A stretch of DNA of 64,000 nt from Mucilaginibacter pineti (GCF_900101875.1 NZ_FNAI01000009.1:62001-126000); one strand, 5' to 3'; counted from the stretch's first letter, positions 16,591 through 25,899 are shown. Notes: generated by a model not told the origin, from the letters alone. Numbers and translations: made by a program.

Positions 16591-17934
16591 ATGCCCTCAA
16601 AAGCCTCATTAAAAAAGATCCGGCCGATACAGCTTATTGCTGTAATCTTCTTCACCGTATCTGGCGGCCCCTATGGTTTGGAACCCCTCCTAAGCTATGC
16701 CGGCAATCATGCAGCTTTATTAATACTGTTGGCAACCCCCATGCTTTGGGATATCCCGGCTATGTTTACCGTGCTGGAGCTAAACAGCATGATGCCGGTA
16801 ACGGGCGGCTATTATAAATGGGTAAAGTATGCACTGGGCACGCGTTGGGGGTTTTATGAAGGCTGGTGGACCTGGCTTTACACCTTTGTCGATCTGGCTA
16901 TATACCCCGTGCTGTTTGTGATGTATGCCTCATACTTTTTCCCCGAATTGCAAAATTACCAGGTGCCGGTATGTTTGGTAATTATATGGGCGTCAGCTGG
17001 GTTAAATATATTAGGCATAGTACCCGTTGGCAAGGTATCCCTATTTTTAAGCGCGGCGGTTTTGGCGCCGGTTATAATTTTGGTAGTGCTGGCGGTATAT
17101 CATCACGGGGGAATGTCCATCCCTTCGCCATCATTAAAGGGTATAACGTTTCCATCATTTGGAATGGCTTTGTATACCGTTATGTGGAACTGCCTTGGCT
17201 GGGATAATGTAACCACTTATGCCGAGGAAGTCGAAAACCCGGTACGCTCTTACCGCTCATCCATATTTATAGCCTTTATATTGGTAATAGTAATCTACTT
17301 CCTGGTGATTACCGTTGCGCAGCAATCGGGCATTAATCATGATAAGCTTAGTAATGACGGCCTCCCCGCCCTGGGCGAATTGATTGCCGGGCATTGGCTG
17401 GGTGTTGTAATTGCCGCTGGCGGTATGGCAAGTTCGCTGGGTATTTATGCCGCGGTGCTGCTGTCGGTATCACGGGTGCCGCAGGTGATGGCTGAGGATA
17501 AGCTTTTGCCCGATACGCTCAATAGGTTGCATCCTAAATTCAGGACCCCCTATATATCCATACTCCTTTGCTCGCTTATTGTAAGTATGATGATCTTATG
17601 GAGCCTTGGCGAGTTGTTGATTATAGATGTTACGGTGTATGGAGCCGGTTTATCTTTAGAATATATCTCCCTCATAAAACTCCGTATAAAAGAGCCCGAC
17701 AGGTATCGTCCGTTTAAAATACCCTTTGGCATTATGGGCTTGTGCATCGCGCTCATCATACCGGCATCGGTTTATTTTATCGCATTAGGCGGAGCTTTTT
17801 CATCGCAGGATAAGGGACCTATAGCGGCTGTTTTTGCCATATGCGCATTGTTAAGTGCCGAAGTTGCCTGGCGAAGATTCCGGTTCACAAAAAAGGTAAT
17901 TGCCTGGTTAATGGGCGAAAAATGGACAAAGTAA
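16591..17934 (+). CDS. APC superfamily amino acid permease
   Basis: Integral membrane secondary transporter, 447 residues, about twelve hydrophobic helices. Signature regions: IAVIFFTVSGGPYGLEPLLSY in helix 1 with the unwound Gly-rich bend, MMPVTGGYYKWVKYALG, and GWDNVTTYAEEVENP in helix 6, typical of the plant/bacterial PUT-like branch of APC transporters. The ATG at 16591 (MPSKASLKKIRPIQLIA) is preferred to an in-frame ATG 48 bp upstream, which would add a hydrophobic segment lying in the spacer. Substrate is not certain; polyamine or amino acid is likely. Confidence 0.9.
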   Translation: MPSKASLKKIRPIQLIAVIFFTVSGGPYGLEPLLSYAGNHAALLILLATPMLWDIPAMFTVLELNSMMPVTGGYYKWVKYALGTRWGFYEGWWTWLYTFVDLAIYPVLFVMYASYFFPELQNYQVPVCLVIIWASAGLNILGIVPVGKVSLFLSAAVLAPVIILVVLAVYHHGGMSIPSPSLKGITFPSFGMALYTVMWNCLGWDNVTTYAEEVENPVRSYRSSIFIAFILVIVIYFLVITVAQQSGINHDKLSNDGLPALGELIAGHWLGVVIAAGGMASSLGIYAAVLLSVSRVPQVMAEDKLLPDTLNRLHPKFRTPYISILLCSLIVSMMILWSLGELLIIDVTVYGAGLSLEYISLIKLRIKEPDRYRPFKIPFGIMGLCIALIIPASVYFIALGGAFSSQDKGPIAAVFAICALLSAEVAWRRFRFTKKVIAWLMGEKWTK

Positions 17935-17946
17935 CCATTGCCTTTG

Positions 17947-17977
17947 TTGCAATATGAATTACCTTTAATTACATTTG
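17947..17977 (+). promoter_or_regulatory. Promoter of the M28 peptidase gene
   Basis: TTG (17947-17949), 20-bp spacer, TACATTTG (17970-17977): a full match to the Bacteroidota -33/-7 promoter. The ATG is 16 bp further on, leaving a leader of only about ten bases. Confidence 0.75.
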
Positions 17978-17993
17978 AAAAAACACCACAACT

Positions 17994-19643
17994 ATGAATG
18001 TTAAACATAATTGCCTATTATTGTTAACAGGCGTGGCCCTGTTTGCAGGCTGTAAGCCCAATGCCACCAAACAAGCAGAAGGTCCGGTAACCGCCGACGA
18101 AATAAAAACACACATTGCAGTGCTGGCTAACGACTCATTACAAGGCCGCAAGCCTTTTACCGCAGGCGAAAATAAAGCAATTGCATACATTTCATCGGAG
18201 TTTAAAAAGATTGGTTTAGAGCCGGGTAATAATGGCAGTTATTTCCAGGATGTACCTATGGTGGAGATCACCAGTTCGCCATCGCCAACAATGGAGATCG
18301 GCGGTGGTAAATCGCCGTTGAGTTTGAAGGTTACCAGCGATTTTGTAGCCTTTAGTCGCCGCGAAATTGATTCGGTACAGCTAAAAAATTCGCCTTTGGT
18401 TTTTGCGGGCTACGGTGTTGTGGCCCCCGAATACGGATGGAATGATTACGCCGGATTAGATGTAAAAGGAAAAACAGTTGTTGTACTGGTAAATGACCCG
18501 GGCTTTAAAAATGGCGACCCTAAGTTTTTTAAAGGCGATACCATGACCTACTATGGCCGCTGGACATACAAGTTTGAAGAAGCCGCCCGCCAGGGTGCCG
18601 CAGGTATCCTGATAGTTCACCAAACCGAGCCGGCCAGTTATGGTTGGAGCGTAGTTTCAAACAGTAACTCGGGAGCAAAGCTTTACCTTACGCAAAAAGA
18701 CAAACACATGTCGCGCTGTAAGGTTGAGGGCTGGATCACCGAAACATCGGCCCAAAAACTATTGGCTGATGCGGGTATAACCGGCGATATCCGGGCCATT
18801 GCCCGTAAAAAAGGGTTTAAGGCCATCCCGCTTAATAGGACTGTTTCTTTGACCATTAATAACAAATTAAAATATTCTATATCGCATAATGTAATAGGTA
18901 CTTTAAAGGGCAGCACAAGCCCCGGCGAATACATTATTTACACCGCCCATTGGGATCACCTGGGTATTGGTAAGCCTAATGCCAAAGGCGATAGTATTTA
19001 TAACGGAGCCGTTGATAATGCCGATGGTGTTGCCGCCATTTTAGGCGTAGCAAAAGCATTTAAAAACGCCAAGGAAGCGCCTAAGCGTTCAATTGTATTT
19101 TTGGCGGTTACCGCTGAGGAGCAAGGGTTGCTTGGGTCTGAGTATTATGCTACCCACCCGGTTTATCCGCTTAATAAAACCGTTGCCGACTTGAACATGG
19201 ATGCACTGGGCGACTATGGGGAAACAAAAGATATAGCCGTTACCGGCAAAGGCCAGAATGACCTTGAAGATTACGTGGCCGATTTCGCCAAACAAGACGG
19301 CCTTACCCTGGTAGGCGACAGGACGCCAGGATCTGGCAGCTACTACCGCTCAGACCATTTTAATTTTGCCAAATTGGGTGTACCCGCGCTGGATATCAAC
19401 ACGGGCAGCCAAAGCGTAATCAAGGACGGAACTTACGGGGCCGACAAGCAAAAGGAATATGGTGACAACCGTTATCACCAGCAGGCAGATAATTACAGTG
19501 ATGCTATGGACGCCACGGGCATGGCCCAGATTGCCAACCTGCTTTTCCGTGTGGGTACCAAACTAAGCAACGAAACCACGTTCCCCGGTTGGAAACCCGG
19601 CTCGGAGTTTAAAGCGGTAAGGGATAAATCGATGGGGAAATAA
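17994..19643 (+). CDS. M28-family peptidase, lipoprotein, with PA domain
   Basis: 549 residues. The N-terminus is a lipoprotein signal with lipobox FAGC (Cys20). A PA insert (VVAPEYGWNDYAGLDVKGKT, then AARQGAAGILIVHQ) lies within the M28 zinc-peptidase fold. Metal ligands are visible: His and Asp in YTAHWDHLGIG, the Asp of NGAVDNADGVAAI, the Glu pair of AVTAEEQGLLGSEYY, and Asp in LNMDALGDYG, plus SDHFNFAKLGVPAL near the C-terminus. It should be an envelope-anchored aminopeptidase. It is divided from the following convergent gene by a bidirectional terminator. Confidence 0.95.
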   Translation: MNVKHNCLLLLTGVALFAGCKPNATKQAEGPVTADEIKTHIAVLANDSLQGRKPFTAGENKAIAYISSEFKKIGLEPGNNGSYFQDVPMVEITSSPSPTMEIGGGKSPLSLKVTSDFVAFSRREIDSVQLKNSPLVFAGYGVVAPEYGWNDYAGLDVKGKTVVVLVNDPGFKNGDPKFFKGDTMTYYGRWTYKFEEAARQGAAGILIVHQTEPASYGWSVVSNSNSGAKLYLTQKDKHMSRCKVEGWITETSAQKLLADAGITGDIRAIARKKGFKAIPLNRTVSLTINNKLKYSISHNVIGTLKGSTSPGEYIIYTAHWDHLGIGKPNAKGDSIYNGAVDNADGVAAILGVAKAFKNAKEAPKRSIVFLAVTAEEQGLLGSEYYATHPVYPLNKTVADLNMDALGDYGETKDIAVTGKGQNDLEDYVADFAKQDGLTLVGDRTPGSGSYYRSDHFNFAKLGVPALDINTGSQSVIKDGTYGADKQKEYGDNRYHQQADNYSDAMDATGMAQIANLLFRVGTKLSNETTFPGWKPGSEFKAVRDKSMGK

Positions 19644-19670
19644 TAACCTCGACCATAATGTCATTTCATA

Positions 19671-19706
19671 AAAAAATCCACCCCGTAACAGAAGGTGGAT
19701 TTTTTT
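19671..19706. terminator. Bidirectional intrinsic terminator
   Basis: AAAAAATCCACC (19671-19682) pairs with GGTGGATTTTTT across an 11-nt loop; A/T tracts on both sides serve the M28 gene (plus) and the TM2 gene (minus). Confidence 0.88.
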
Positions 19707-19725
19707 GGATATATATATATTGAAA

Positions 19726-20106
19726 CTACAAGCCGGAAGGGCTTATGTTGGTCATTTTAATCATGTTGAAACACTCAAAGGCCATTTTTTTATTGTAGTC
19801 GTTGGCAATGGTTTTGTAATTGATGAGGTCTATCACGGTACCAATGGCGCAAAACCCTCCGGTAAAAAAGAATAATAAGCCCATCCCTATCTGGTCGGTC
19901 ATGAAACGCTGTACACCAGCTACCCCCACGAAGCCCAATAAAGTAGCCAGCATAATATCCTGCGGGCTTTTTCTTTTGCTGCTGTAGCCGCTTAAAAAAT
20001 ACCGTTGTTGATTTTCATCAAGATTGGCTGTAGCCTGTTGTAAAAAGGCAAACTCATCTGGAGTTAAGCCGTCAAACATCATATATGGGTTTTGGTAAGT
20101 GTTCAT
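19726..20106 (-). CDS. TM2 domain-containing membrane protein
   Basis: 126 residues. After a soluble N-terminal ~55 residues (ANLDENQQRYFLSGYSSKRK), two membrane segments form a TM2 domain: ATLLGFVGVAGVQRFMTDQI and MGLLFFFTGGFCAIGTVIDLI, with the conserved short G-x-x-x-F-x-x-G turn. TM2 proteins are widespread and mostly of unknown function. No operon partner; it is convergent with the M28 peptidase. Confidence 0.85.
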   Translation of the reverse strand: MNTYQNPYMMFDGLTPDEFAFLQQATANLDENQQRYFLSGYSSKRKSPQDIMLATLLGFVGVAGVQRFMTDQIGMGLLFFFTGGFCAIGTVIDLINYKTIANDYNKKMAFECFNMIKMTNISPSGL

Positions 20107-20495
20107 GATCTTAAGTTTTAAGGTTACTGCTTGTTTTGTGATATAAAAGTACAGCGTACCATAAAAAACACCTACGCAAATTTGGTTAGGGGCTTAAACA
20201 AGTCGGTGAATTGGTGGGTTTTAACGGTGAAAATGTTCACCGATAGAAAGAGGGAAGAGGTTTGATGCTGAACGTTTAAGGTGCTACTGCAAGAAAAATC
20301 AAGTCTACGGATAGACTTTTCACTTCGTTCAGGAAAAGTTCTTCGTGCTTCAGAATGACAGGATGAGGGTAATTAAAAAAGTAGCTTGTCATGCTGAACG
20401 TAGTGAAGCATCTATTGTGCGGCAAGCAAAGCCATACATGCAAAGTCTACGAATAGATTCTTCGTACCTCAGAATGACAAGTCGATGTTAATAAC
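20107..20495. other. Intergenic region dominated by REP-like repeats
   Basis: No coding frame. The left third (20107-20290) holds the upstream region of the TM2 gene and shows no clear signals. The rest is the repeat cluster given separately. Confidence 0.6.
20295..20483. repeat. Cluster of two REP-like elements
   Basis: Copy B (about 20394-20483) is an imperfect inverted repeat: CTTGTCATGCTGAACG... on the left faces ...CTCAGAATGACAAG on the right, and the two arms match over about 28 bp with few mismatches. Copy A (about 20299-20371) is a shorter, degraded version containing AAGTCTACGGATAGAC, CTTCGTGC and CAGAATGACAG. Shared words are AGTCTACG(A/G)ATAGA, TTCTTCGT and CAGAATGACA. Such elements are known from experience in Sphingobacteriaceae genomes as dispersed non-coding repeats. 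Confidence 0.85.
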
Positions 20496-20795
20496 CTATA
20501 CAAATAGTTGCCTTTCGCCAAGCCTGTCCTTCGCCAAAACGTAAATCCTGTGAAATATTACCAACACAGTCGGGATGCCTAACCAATGGGCATGAAATGA
20601 ACTTTTGATGTCGCCATGAAAGAGGTAGATGATGGAATGGCCCAATCCGCAGCCGGGGCACCAGGTTACGCCCATGAGTTTTAGCGGGCATAAAGTGAAA
20701 TGCGATGTTGCCTGGGGTGAGGTAAAAGCCAGGGACAACATCGCGGCTGTCCAGAAAACAAGTTCAAAGTATTTTGAAAAGAGTTTTTTAATCAA
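20496..20795 (-). CDS. DUF2752 family membrane protein
   Basis: 99 residues. DUF2752 proteins have the motif seen here, CPLKLMGVTWCPGCGLGHSI, with a Cys pair CPGCG between two hydrophobic helices (FELVFWTAAMLSLAFTS and LGIPTVLVIFHRIYVL). The start is taken as the TTG at 20795, which overlaps the stop of the DUF4199 gene by 8 bases and suggests translational coupling; an ATG start at 20834 would overlap by 47 bp. The function of the family is unknown; the Cys pair could bind metal or be redox active (inference). Confidence 0.8.
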   Translation of the reverse strand: MIKKLFSKYFELVFWTAAMLSLAFTSPQATSHFTLCPLKLMGVTWCPGCGLGHSIIYLFHGDIKSSFHAHWLGIPTVLVIFHRIYVLAKDRLGERQLFV

Positions 20796-21195
20796 CCTTG
20801 TTTGACTTATTGGTGTATAGTAAAGATACTGCAAAAGCCAATATTACACCAACCAGCAAAGCGCCGAATATCCTGCCCGAAAAATCGCTCAGGGTATTTT
20901 CTGTAGAGATGTAGCTAAAATAAAGTATGGAGGCAAAAACGGTGATGATACCGCCGGCAATTAATATTTTAAAACTCTGTATCAGCGCTTCTAAAAACCC
21001 CATCTGTCCCTTGCATTCTGTGGCGCGGTAACTTCTTATACCCAATAATAAACCTATTGCAGGAATTAGCACCGAAAAATATTCAAGCGTTTCCGTCTTT
21101 TCGTTGGTTGGTGTAATACCCATGCTGTGCATTACAAACATCCATACGCCGCTAAGCACGCCAATAATAGCACCCCATAAAATTGCATTCTTCAT
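20788..21195 (-). CDS. DUF4199 family membrane protein
   Basis: 135 residues with four hydrophobic segments: ILWGAIIGVLSGVWMFVMHS, FSVLIPAIGLLLGIRSY, ILIAGGIITVFASILYFSYI and IFGALLVGVILAFAVSLLY, the typical DUF4199 pattern with GxxxGxxW-like helix 1. The ATG at 21195 (MKNAILWGA) is chosen; a 28-residue in-frame extension has no supporting features. It overlaps the DUF2752 gene downstream, so both are likely one small membrane unit. Function unknown. Confidence 0.8.
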   Translation of the reverse strand: MKNAILWGAIIGVLSGVWMFVMHSMGITPTNEKTETLEYFSVLIPAIGLLLGIRSYRATECKGQMGFLEALIQSFKILIAGGIITVFASILYFSYISTENTLSDFSGRIFGALLVGVILAFAVSLLYTNKSNKVD

Positions 21196-21336
21196 GATGT
21201 TAAATATTAAGTAAAAATTTAGGTTGAGCCCCAGGGAAATATTCCCTAATTTATCATTTAAAAGTAAATAAGGCAGCATATTGTTTGCTTAAATTTTTAC
21301 TATTTAGCTTGAATTATTTAAAAAGCGTTTTTTGCG

Positions 21337-21344
21337 TACATTTG
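21337..21344 (+). promoter_or_regulatory. -7 box of mfd
   Basis: TACATTTG matches TAnnTTTG and ends 7 bp before the TTG start of mfd. A TTG lies 25 bp upstream, longer than the usual spacer. The predicted transcript would begin at or within a base or two of the start codon. Confidence 0.6.
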
Positions 21345-21351
21345 CAATAGT

Positions 21352-24300
21352 TTGAACATCCGTGATATTTTAGATAGATATAAAGCTGATGACCGGATCA
21401 CTGCGTTGGCTACAGCACTCAACGCTTCAAAAAATCCAAGGGTACAGCTACGTGGTTTAGTCGGATCGAGTGATGCGGCTATGGCGGTAGCATTGTATTT
21501 TTTGCAGCACAAGCACATGGTGTTTGTATTGCCCGAACGTGAAGAAGCCGGCTATTTTCAGGCCGATCTGGAAAACCTTACCGGTAAAGAAGTTTTACTT
21601 TTCCCATCATCATACCGCAAGCCATTTGAATTTACCCAGCCCGATAGCAGTAATGTGCTTGCCCGCGCCGAAGTACTAAATGAGCTTAACCATTCAACAG
21701 AGTTTGGCCAGCTGGTAGTAACTTATCCCGAGGCTTTGGCCGAAAAGGTGATCGACCGTACTTCGCTGGAGAAAAACACCCTTGAGATTGCGGTAAGTAA
21801 TAAACTCAGTATCGATTTCATCAACGAGTTTTTAATTGAGTATGATTTTGAACGGGTTGATTTTGTGTACGAGCCCGGCCAGTTTTCCGTAAGGGGTGGT
21901 ATTGTTGATATCTTCTCGTTTTCGCATAACCTGCCCTACCGGGTTGAGTTTTTTGGCGATTTTATTGAATCTATCCGCACATTTGAAATTGAGAGCCAGT
22001 TATCTGTTGAGCAGGTAAAAAGCATCACGATAGTACCTAATGTGCAATCGAAATTTTTAACCGAAAGCAATATTTCCCTGCTGGAATATGTGGAACCCGG
22101 CACCCAAGTGTGGATAAAAGATGTGCAGTTTACGCTGGATATCATTCAAACGGGTTTCAAAAAGGCCGTTAACTTATGGAAGGCATTATCCGCAGAAGAA
22201 AAAGCGCAAAACCCCGATTGGATTGACCCCAAGTTTGGCTTTACTGATGAAAAGTTAATAGCCGACCAGCTATATGATTTTCCGGTTGTGGAGTTTGGCA
22301 AACAGTTCTTTTATCAGCCAACGGCCAGCATCAATTTCGAGATGCGCCCGCAGCCATCTTTCAATAAAGATTTTACGCTGCTGATCCACAATTTTAAAAA
22401 TAACGAGGCATCGAAAATAGAGAACTTTATTCTAACCGATTCGTCGCGGCAGGTAGAACGTTTATATGCCATATTGGACGACCTTGATAAAACGGTAAAG
22501 TTTACGCCTATCAGCGTATCTATCCGCGAAGGGTTTGTTGACCAGGAACAAAAGCTGGCCTGCTATACAGATCACCAGATCTTCGACAGGTATTATAAAT
22601 ACAAATTAAAAAAAGGTTACCAGCGCTCGCAAGCCATCACCCTGAAGGAACTGCGCGATCTTAAGCCGGGTGATTTTGTAACCCATATAGATCATGGCAT
22701 AGGTAAATACGCCGGACTGGAAAAGGTGGAGGTGAACGGAAAGCAGCAGGAAATGATCAGGCTTATTTATGCCGATAATGACCTGCTGTATGTGAACATC
22801 AACTCGCTTAACCGCATCTCTAAATACAGTGGTAAGGAAGGCACCCAACCCAAAATGAATAAATTGGGAACCGACACCTGGGAACGCCTCAAGAAAACAA
22901 CAAAAAAAAAAGTTAAGGACATAGCCCGCGACCTTATTAAGCTTTATGCCCTGCGTAAAGCGCAAGATGGGAATGCCTTTTCGCCAGATAGCTACCTGCA
23001 AACCGAACTGGAAGCATCGTTCCTGTACGAAGATACCCCCGACCAGGAAAAGGCTACTGCCGACTTCAAGAAAGATATGGAATCGCCGCACCCGATGGAT
23101 AGGCTCATTTGCGGTGATGTGGGTTTTGGTAAAACAGAGGTGGCCATTCGCGCGGCATTTAAGGCCGTTGCAGATAGTAAACAGGTGGCCATATTGGTGC
23201 CAACCACCATTTTGGCGGCCCAGCACTACAAAACCTTTACAGATAGGCTCAAAGGCTTCCCCGCCAATATCGATTACATCAACCGCTTTAAAACCAGCAA
23301 GCAGATCAAGGATACTTTAGAGAAACTAAAGGAAGGTAAGGTGGATATCATCATTGGTACACATCGCCTGGTGAGTAAAGATGTAAAGTTTAAGGATCTG
23401 GGGTTGATGATCATTGATGAGGAGCAGAAATTCGGTGTATCAACCAAAGAGAAGCTGAAGCAAATGCGCGCCAATGTAGATACGCTTACACTTACCGCAA
23501 CCCCTATTCCGCGCACCCTGCATTTTTCGTTGATGGGTGCAAGGGATTTGTCCATTATATCAACCCCGCCGCCAAACAGGCAGCCGGTGGTTACCGAATT
23601 ACACGTGTTTAACGATAAGCTGATCAAAGAAGCCGTTGAGTTTGAACTGGAGCGCGATGGTCAGGTTTTCTTTATCCATAACCGCGTTGCCGATCTGCCG
23701 CAATTAGGCGGCATGATCCGTAAGCTGGTACCTAAGGCCCGCATAGGCATAGCTCACGGGCAACTGGAAGGCGACGCGCTGGAAGATGTAATGCTGAAGT
23801 TTGTGAACCATGAGTACGATGTATTGGTGGCTACAACCATTATTGAGGCCGGTTTGGATATACCGAATGCCAATACTATTATCATAAATTACGCCCACAT
23901 GTTTGGCCTGAGCGATTTGCACCAAATGCGCGGCCGTGTAGGGCGAAGTAATAAAAAAGCGTATTGCTATTTATTAAGTCCGCCATTATCAACGCTAACC
24001 AATGAGGCCCGTAAACGTTTGAGCGCTATTGAAGAGTTCAGCGACCTGGGTAGTGGCTTTAACGTTGCCATGCGCGATCTGGATATTCGCGGCAGCGGTA
24101 ACCTGCTTGGCGCCGAGCAAAGCGGTTTTATTGCCGAAATAGGCTTTGAAATGTACCATAAGATCCTGGACGAGGCTATACAGGAGCTCAAGGAGGACGA
24201 GTTTAAAGGCGTATTCCCCGATGATAAGCCACGCCCGTTCATTTCCTTTACACAAATAGATACCGACCAGGAAATCCTGATCCCGGATGAATATGTAACC

Positions 24301-24708
24301 AACATATCCGAGCGCTATAACCTGTATACCGAGTTAACCAAGCTGGAGAACGAAGTGGAATTGGCTGCTTTTCAACAGCAATTGCATGACCGGTTTGGCC
24401 CTGTACCGCCGCAGGTTAATGATTTGCTGAACACTATGCGCCTGCAATGGCTGGGCAAGGCCATCGGCTTCGAGAAGATCTCCCTGAAAAAGAATGTACT
24501 GCGCGGGTATTTTATCACCAACCAGCAATCTGCCTATTTTGAATCCGACGCATTCCGCAATGTGCTTACCTTTGTACAATCAAACATGCGCCGCACCAAT
24601 CTAAAGGAGGTTAAAAATACCCTGAGGTTAAGCATTGAGGGAGTGCATAGCATTGACCAGGCAGTTTTGTTTTTAAATGAAATTGCTGGGATGGTTGGGG
24701 TGGAGTAG
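21352..24708 (+). CDS. mfd: Transcription-repair coupling factor Mfd
   Basis: DNA translocase that removes stalled RNA polymerase and recruits UvrA. 1118 residues in the usual order: UvrB-like N-terminal part (LRGLVGSSDAAMAVALY, EYDFERVDFVYEPGQFSVRG, IVDIFSF), the polymerase-interaction domain (ITLKELRDLKPGDFVTHIDH then GIGKYAGLEKVEV), and a RecG-like superfamily 2 motor with Walker A GDVGFGKTEVAIRAAF, DEEQ box IIDEEQKFGV, motif III LTATPIPRTLHFS and motif VI QMRGRVGRS. The C-terminal TRCF domain follows. A TTG start at 21352 is used since no ATG precedes the conserved N-terminus; a -7 box is 7 bp away. Confidence 0.97.
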   Translation: MNIRDILDRYKADDRITALATALNASKNPRVQLRGLVGSSDAAMAVALYFLQHKHMVFVLPEREEAGYFQADLENLTGKEVLLFPSSYRKPFEFTQPDSSNVLARAEVLNELNHSTEFGQLVVTYPEALAEKVIDRTSLEKNTLEIAVSNKLSIDFINEFLIEYDFERVDFVYEPGQFSVRGGIVDIFSFSHNLPYRVEFFGDFIESIRTFEIESQLSVEQVKSITIVPNVQSKFLTESNISLLEYVEPGTQVWIKDVQFTLDIIQTGFKKAVNLWKALSAEEKAQNPDWIDPKFGFTDEKLIADQLYDFPVVEFGKQFFYQPTASINFEMRPQPSFNKDFTLLIHNFKNNEASKIENFILTDSSRQVERLYAILDDLDKTVKFTPISVSIREGFVDQEQKLACYTDHQIFDRYYKYKLKKGYQRSQAITLKELRDLKPGDFVTHIDHGIGKYAGLEKVEVNGKQQEMIRLIYADNDLLYVNINSLNRISKYSGKEGTQPKMNKLGTDTWERLKKTTKKKVKDIARDLIKLYALRKAQDGNAFSPDSYLQTELEASFLYEDTPDQEKATADFKKDMESPHPMDRLICGDVGFGKTEVAIRAAFKAVADSKQVAILVPTTILAAQHYKTFTDRLKGFPANIDYINRFKTSKQIKDTLEKLKEGKVDIIIGTHRLVSKDVKFKDLGLMIIDEEQKFGVSTKEKLKQMRANVDTLTLTATPIPRTLHFSLMGARDLSIISTPPPNRQPVVTELHVFNDKLIKEAVEFELERDGQVFFIHNRVADLPQLGGMIRKLVPKARIGIAHGQLEGDALEDVMLKFVNHEYDVLVATTIIEAGLDIPNANTIIINYAHMFGLSDLHQMRGRVGRSNKKAYCYLLSPPLSTLTNEARKRLSAIEEFSDLGSGFNVAMRDLDIRGSGNLLGAEQSGFIAEIGFEMYHKILDEAIQELKEDEFKGVFPDDKPRPFISFTQIDTDQEILIPDEYVTNISERYNLYTELTKLENEVELAAFQQQLHDRFGPVPPQVNDLLNTMRLQWLGKAIGFEKISLKKNVLRGYFITNQQSAYFESDAFRNVLTFVQSNMRRTNLKEVKNTLRLSIEGVHSIDQAVLFLNEIAGMVGVE

Positions 24709-24775
24709 GGCTAAAGTACCATAACCGTTTTATATCGATTTTAATAAGCATTAAATAATAGCCCGCCAGTTTACT

Positions 24776-25297
24776 TTAATAAATGGTGGCGCTATATAAA
24801 TTATTGGCTTTTTCAGTTAAGTTAATTGAAGGCATGTCACAGAAATCGTTTGTGTCTATTACGCCATCACCATTAGTGTCCTGAATCTTGGGACGCCCAA
24901 TCTGATTAGATTCAAAGCCCTGCCCTTTTGGAGGGCTACTGTCTACTTCTTCCTGGGTTCTAAAAATACCAATAGGCAGCCAGCCAAAGATATAATTTTT
25001 ATGTTCGTATCCTTTAGCATCTACCGTTTCTGCAACCACAAAATATTTTGCTCTATAAGCCACAGATATTTTAACCTTTCCATCTTGTCCCGTTACCGCA
25101 ATATACGAAGCGGTATCATTACCTACATCTATTTGAGTTTTGGTGTATAAATTAACAGTTACACCACTCGCAACCTTTCCGGTCAGGTAATCAGTAACAG
25201 TAACTTCAACAATTGTTTCTGGCGTTTTATTTTCCTTCTTACAGGAAAATATGCCCAGTATAATCGTAGATAAAAGTATAGCAATAATCTTTTTCAT
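24776..25297 (-). CDS. Hypothetical lipoprotein with a carboxypeptidase-regulatory-like fold
   Basis: 173 residues. Lipoprotein signal with lipobox GIFSC at Cys19 followed by KKENK. The central part (VEVTVTDYLTGKVASGVTVN, then TGQDGKVKISVAYRAKYFVV) fits a transthyretin-like/CarboxypepD-reg beta sandwich. Near the C-terminus DTNGDGVIDTND matches a calcium-binding EF-hand/dockerin-like loop. Function unknown. It is convergent with mfd and stands alone; hpt is upstream on the same strand 65 bp away. Confidence 0.7.
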   Translation of the reverse strand: MKKIIAILLSTIILGIFSCKKENKTPETIVEVTVTDYLTGKVASGVTVNLYTKTQIDVGNDTASYIAVTGQDGKVKISVAYRAKYFVVAETVDAKGYEHKNYIFGWLPIGIFRTQEEVDSSPPKGQGFESNQIGRPKIQDTNGDGVIDTNDFCDMPSINLTEKANNLYSATIY

Positions 25298-25362
25298 GTA
25301 TAATGTTGCTCTAAGGTTTGGTTTTGCCCGATACCGGGCCGTAAAAATATCGTAGTATGTAT

Positions 25363-25899
25363 TTACACTTTCTTATAAATATCTCTTAAATTCCTACCCA
25401 TTTCCTGATAATCCAGACCGTAGCCAACCACAAACTCATTTTCAATTTCGAAGCCTACGTATTTAAGTTCATCTATTTGGTTAGTCAAGGCAGCTGGTTT
25501 AAGCAGCAGGGAACATACTTTTATTGATGCGGGGTTACGTTGCTTTAATTTATCTAACAGGTAATGGAGCGTATTGCCGGTATCAACAATATCCTCAATA
25601 ATTAATACATCGCGGCCTTTTATATCTACAATTAAATCAATATCATCGCGAATTTTCAGCTTGCTGGTAGTGCCGCCATAGTAGGAGGCCAGCTTGGTGA
25701 AGGCTATTTCGCAGGGGATATCTATTTGTTTTATAAGGTCGGCAATAAATAAAAAACTGCCGTTAAGTACACCAACAAACACGGGGATGCTGCCGGCAAA
25801 ATCTACATTTAGTTGCTGCCCAATGGCCCTGGTACGTTCCTCAATAATATCTGCGCTGATAAGAGGTTCAAACTCCAGATCTGCAATTTTGATTTTCAT
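25363..25899 (-). CDS. hpt: Hypoxanthine phosphoribosyltransferase
   Basis: Purine salvage enzyme converting hypoxanthine (and guanine) with PRPP to the nucleotide. 178 residues, normal length. Type I phosphoribosyltransferase signatures: VFVGVLNGSFLFIADLIKQI (PPi loop), LASYYGGTTSKLKIRDDIDL (flexible loop) and the PRPP motif VLIIEDIVDTGNTLHYLL; the base-binding part is FEIENEFVVGYGLDYQEMGR. No signs of an operon with neighbours except the lipoprotein gene downstream. Confidence 0.95.
   Translation of the reverse strand: MKIKIADLEFEPLISADIIEERTRAIGQQLNVDFAGSIPVFVGVLNGSFLFIADLIKQIDIPCEIAFTKLASYYGGTTSKLKIRDDIDLIVDIKGRDVLIIEDIVDTGNTLHYLLDKLKQRNPASIKVCSLLLKPAALTNQIDELKYVGFEIENEFVVGYGLDYQEMGRNLRDIYKKV

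Noticed and set aside
20295..20483. CRISPR array
   Set aside because: Only two dissimilar copies with inverted, not direct, repeats and no cas genes.
22606..23226. 206-codon open frame antisense to mfd
   Set aside because: It lies fully inside the motor domain of mfd and has no recognisable domain or start signal.
24776..25297. Dockerin/cellulosome protein
   Set aside because: Only one short calcium-loop motif; the rest does not fit and no cohesin is seen.
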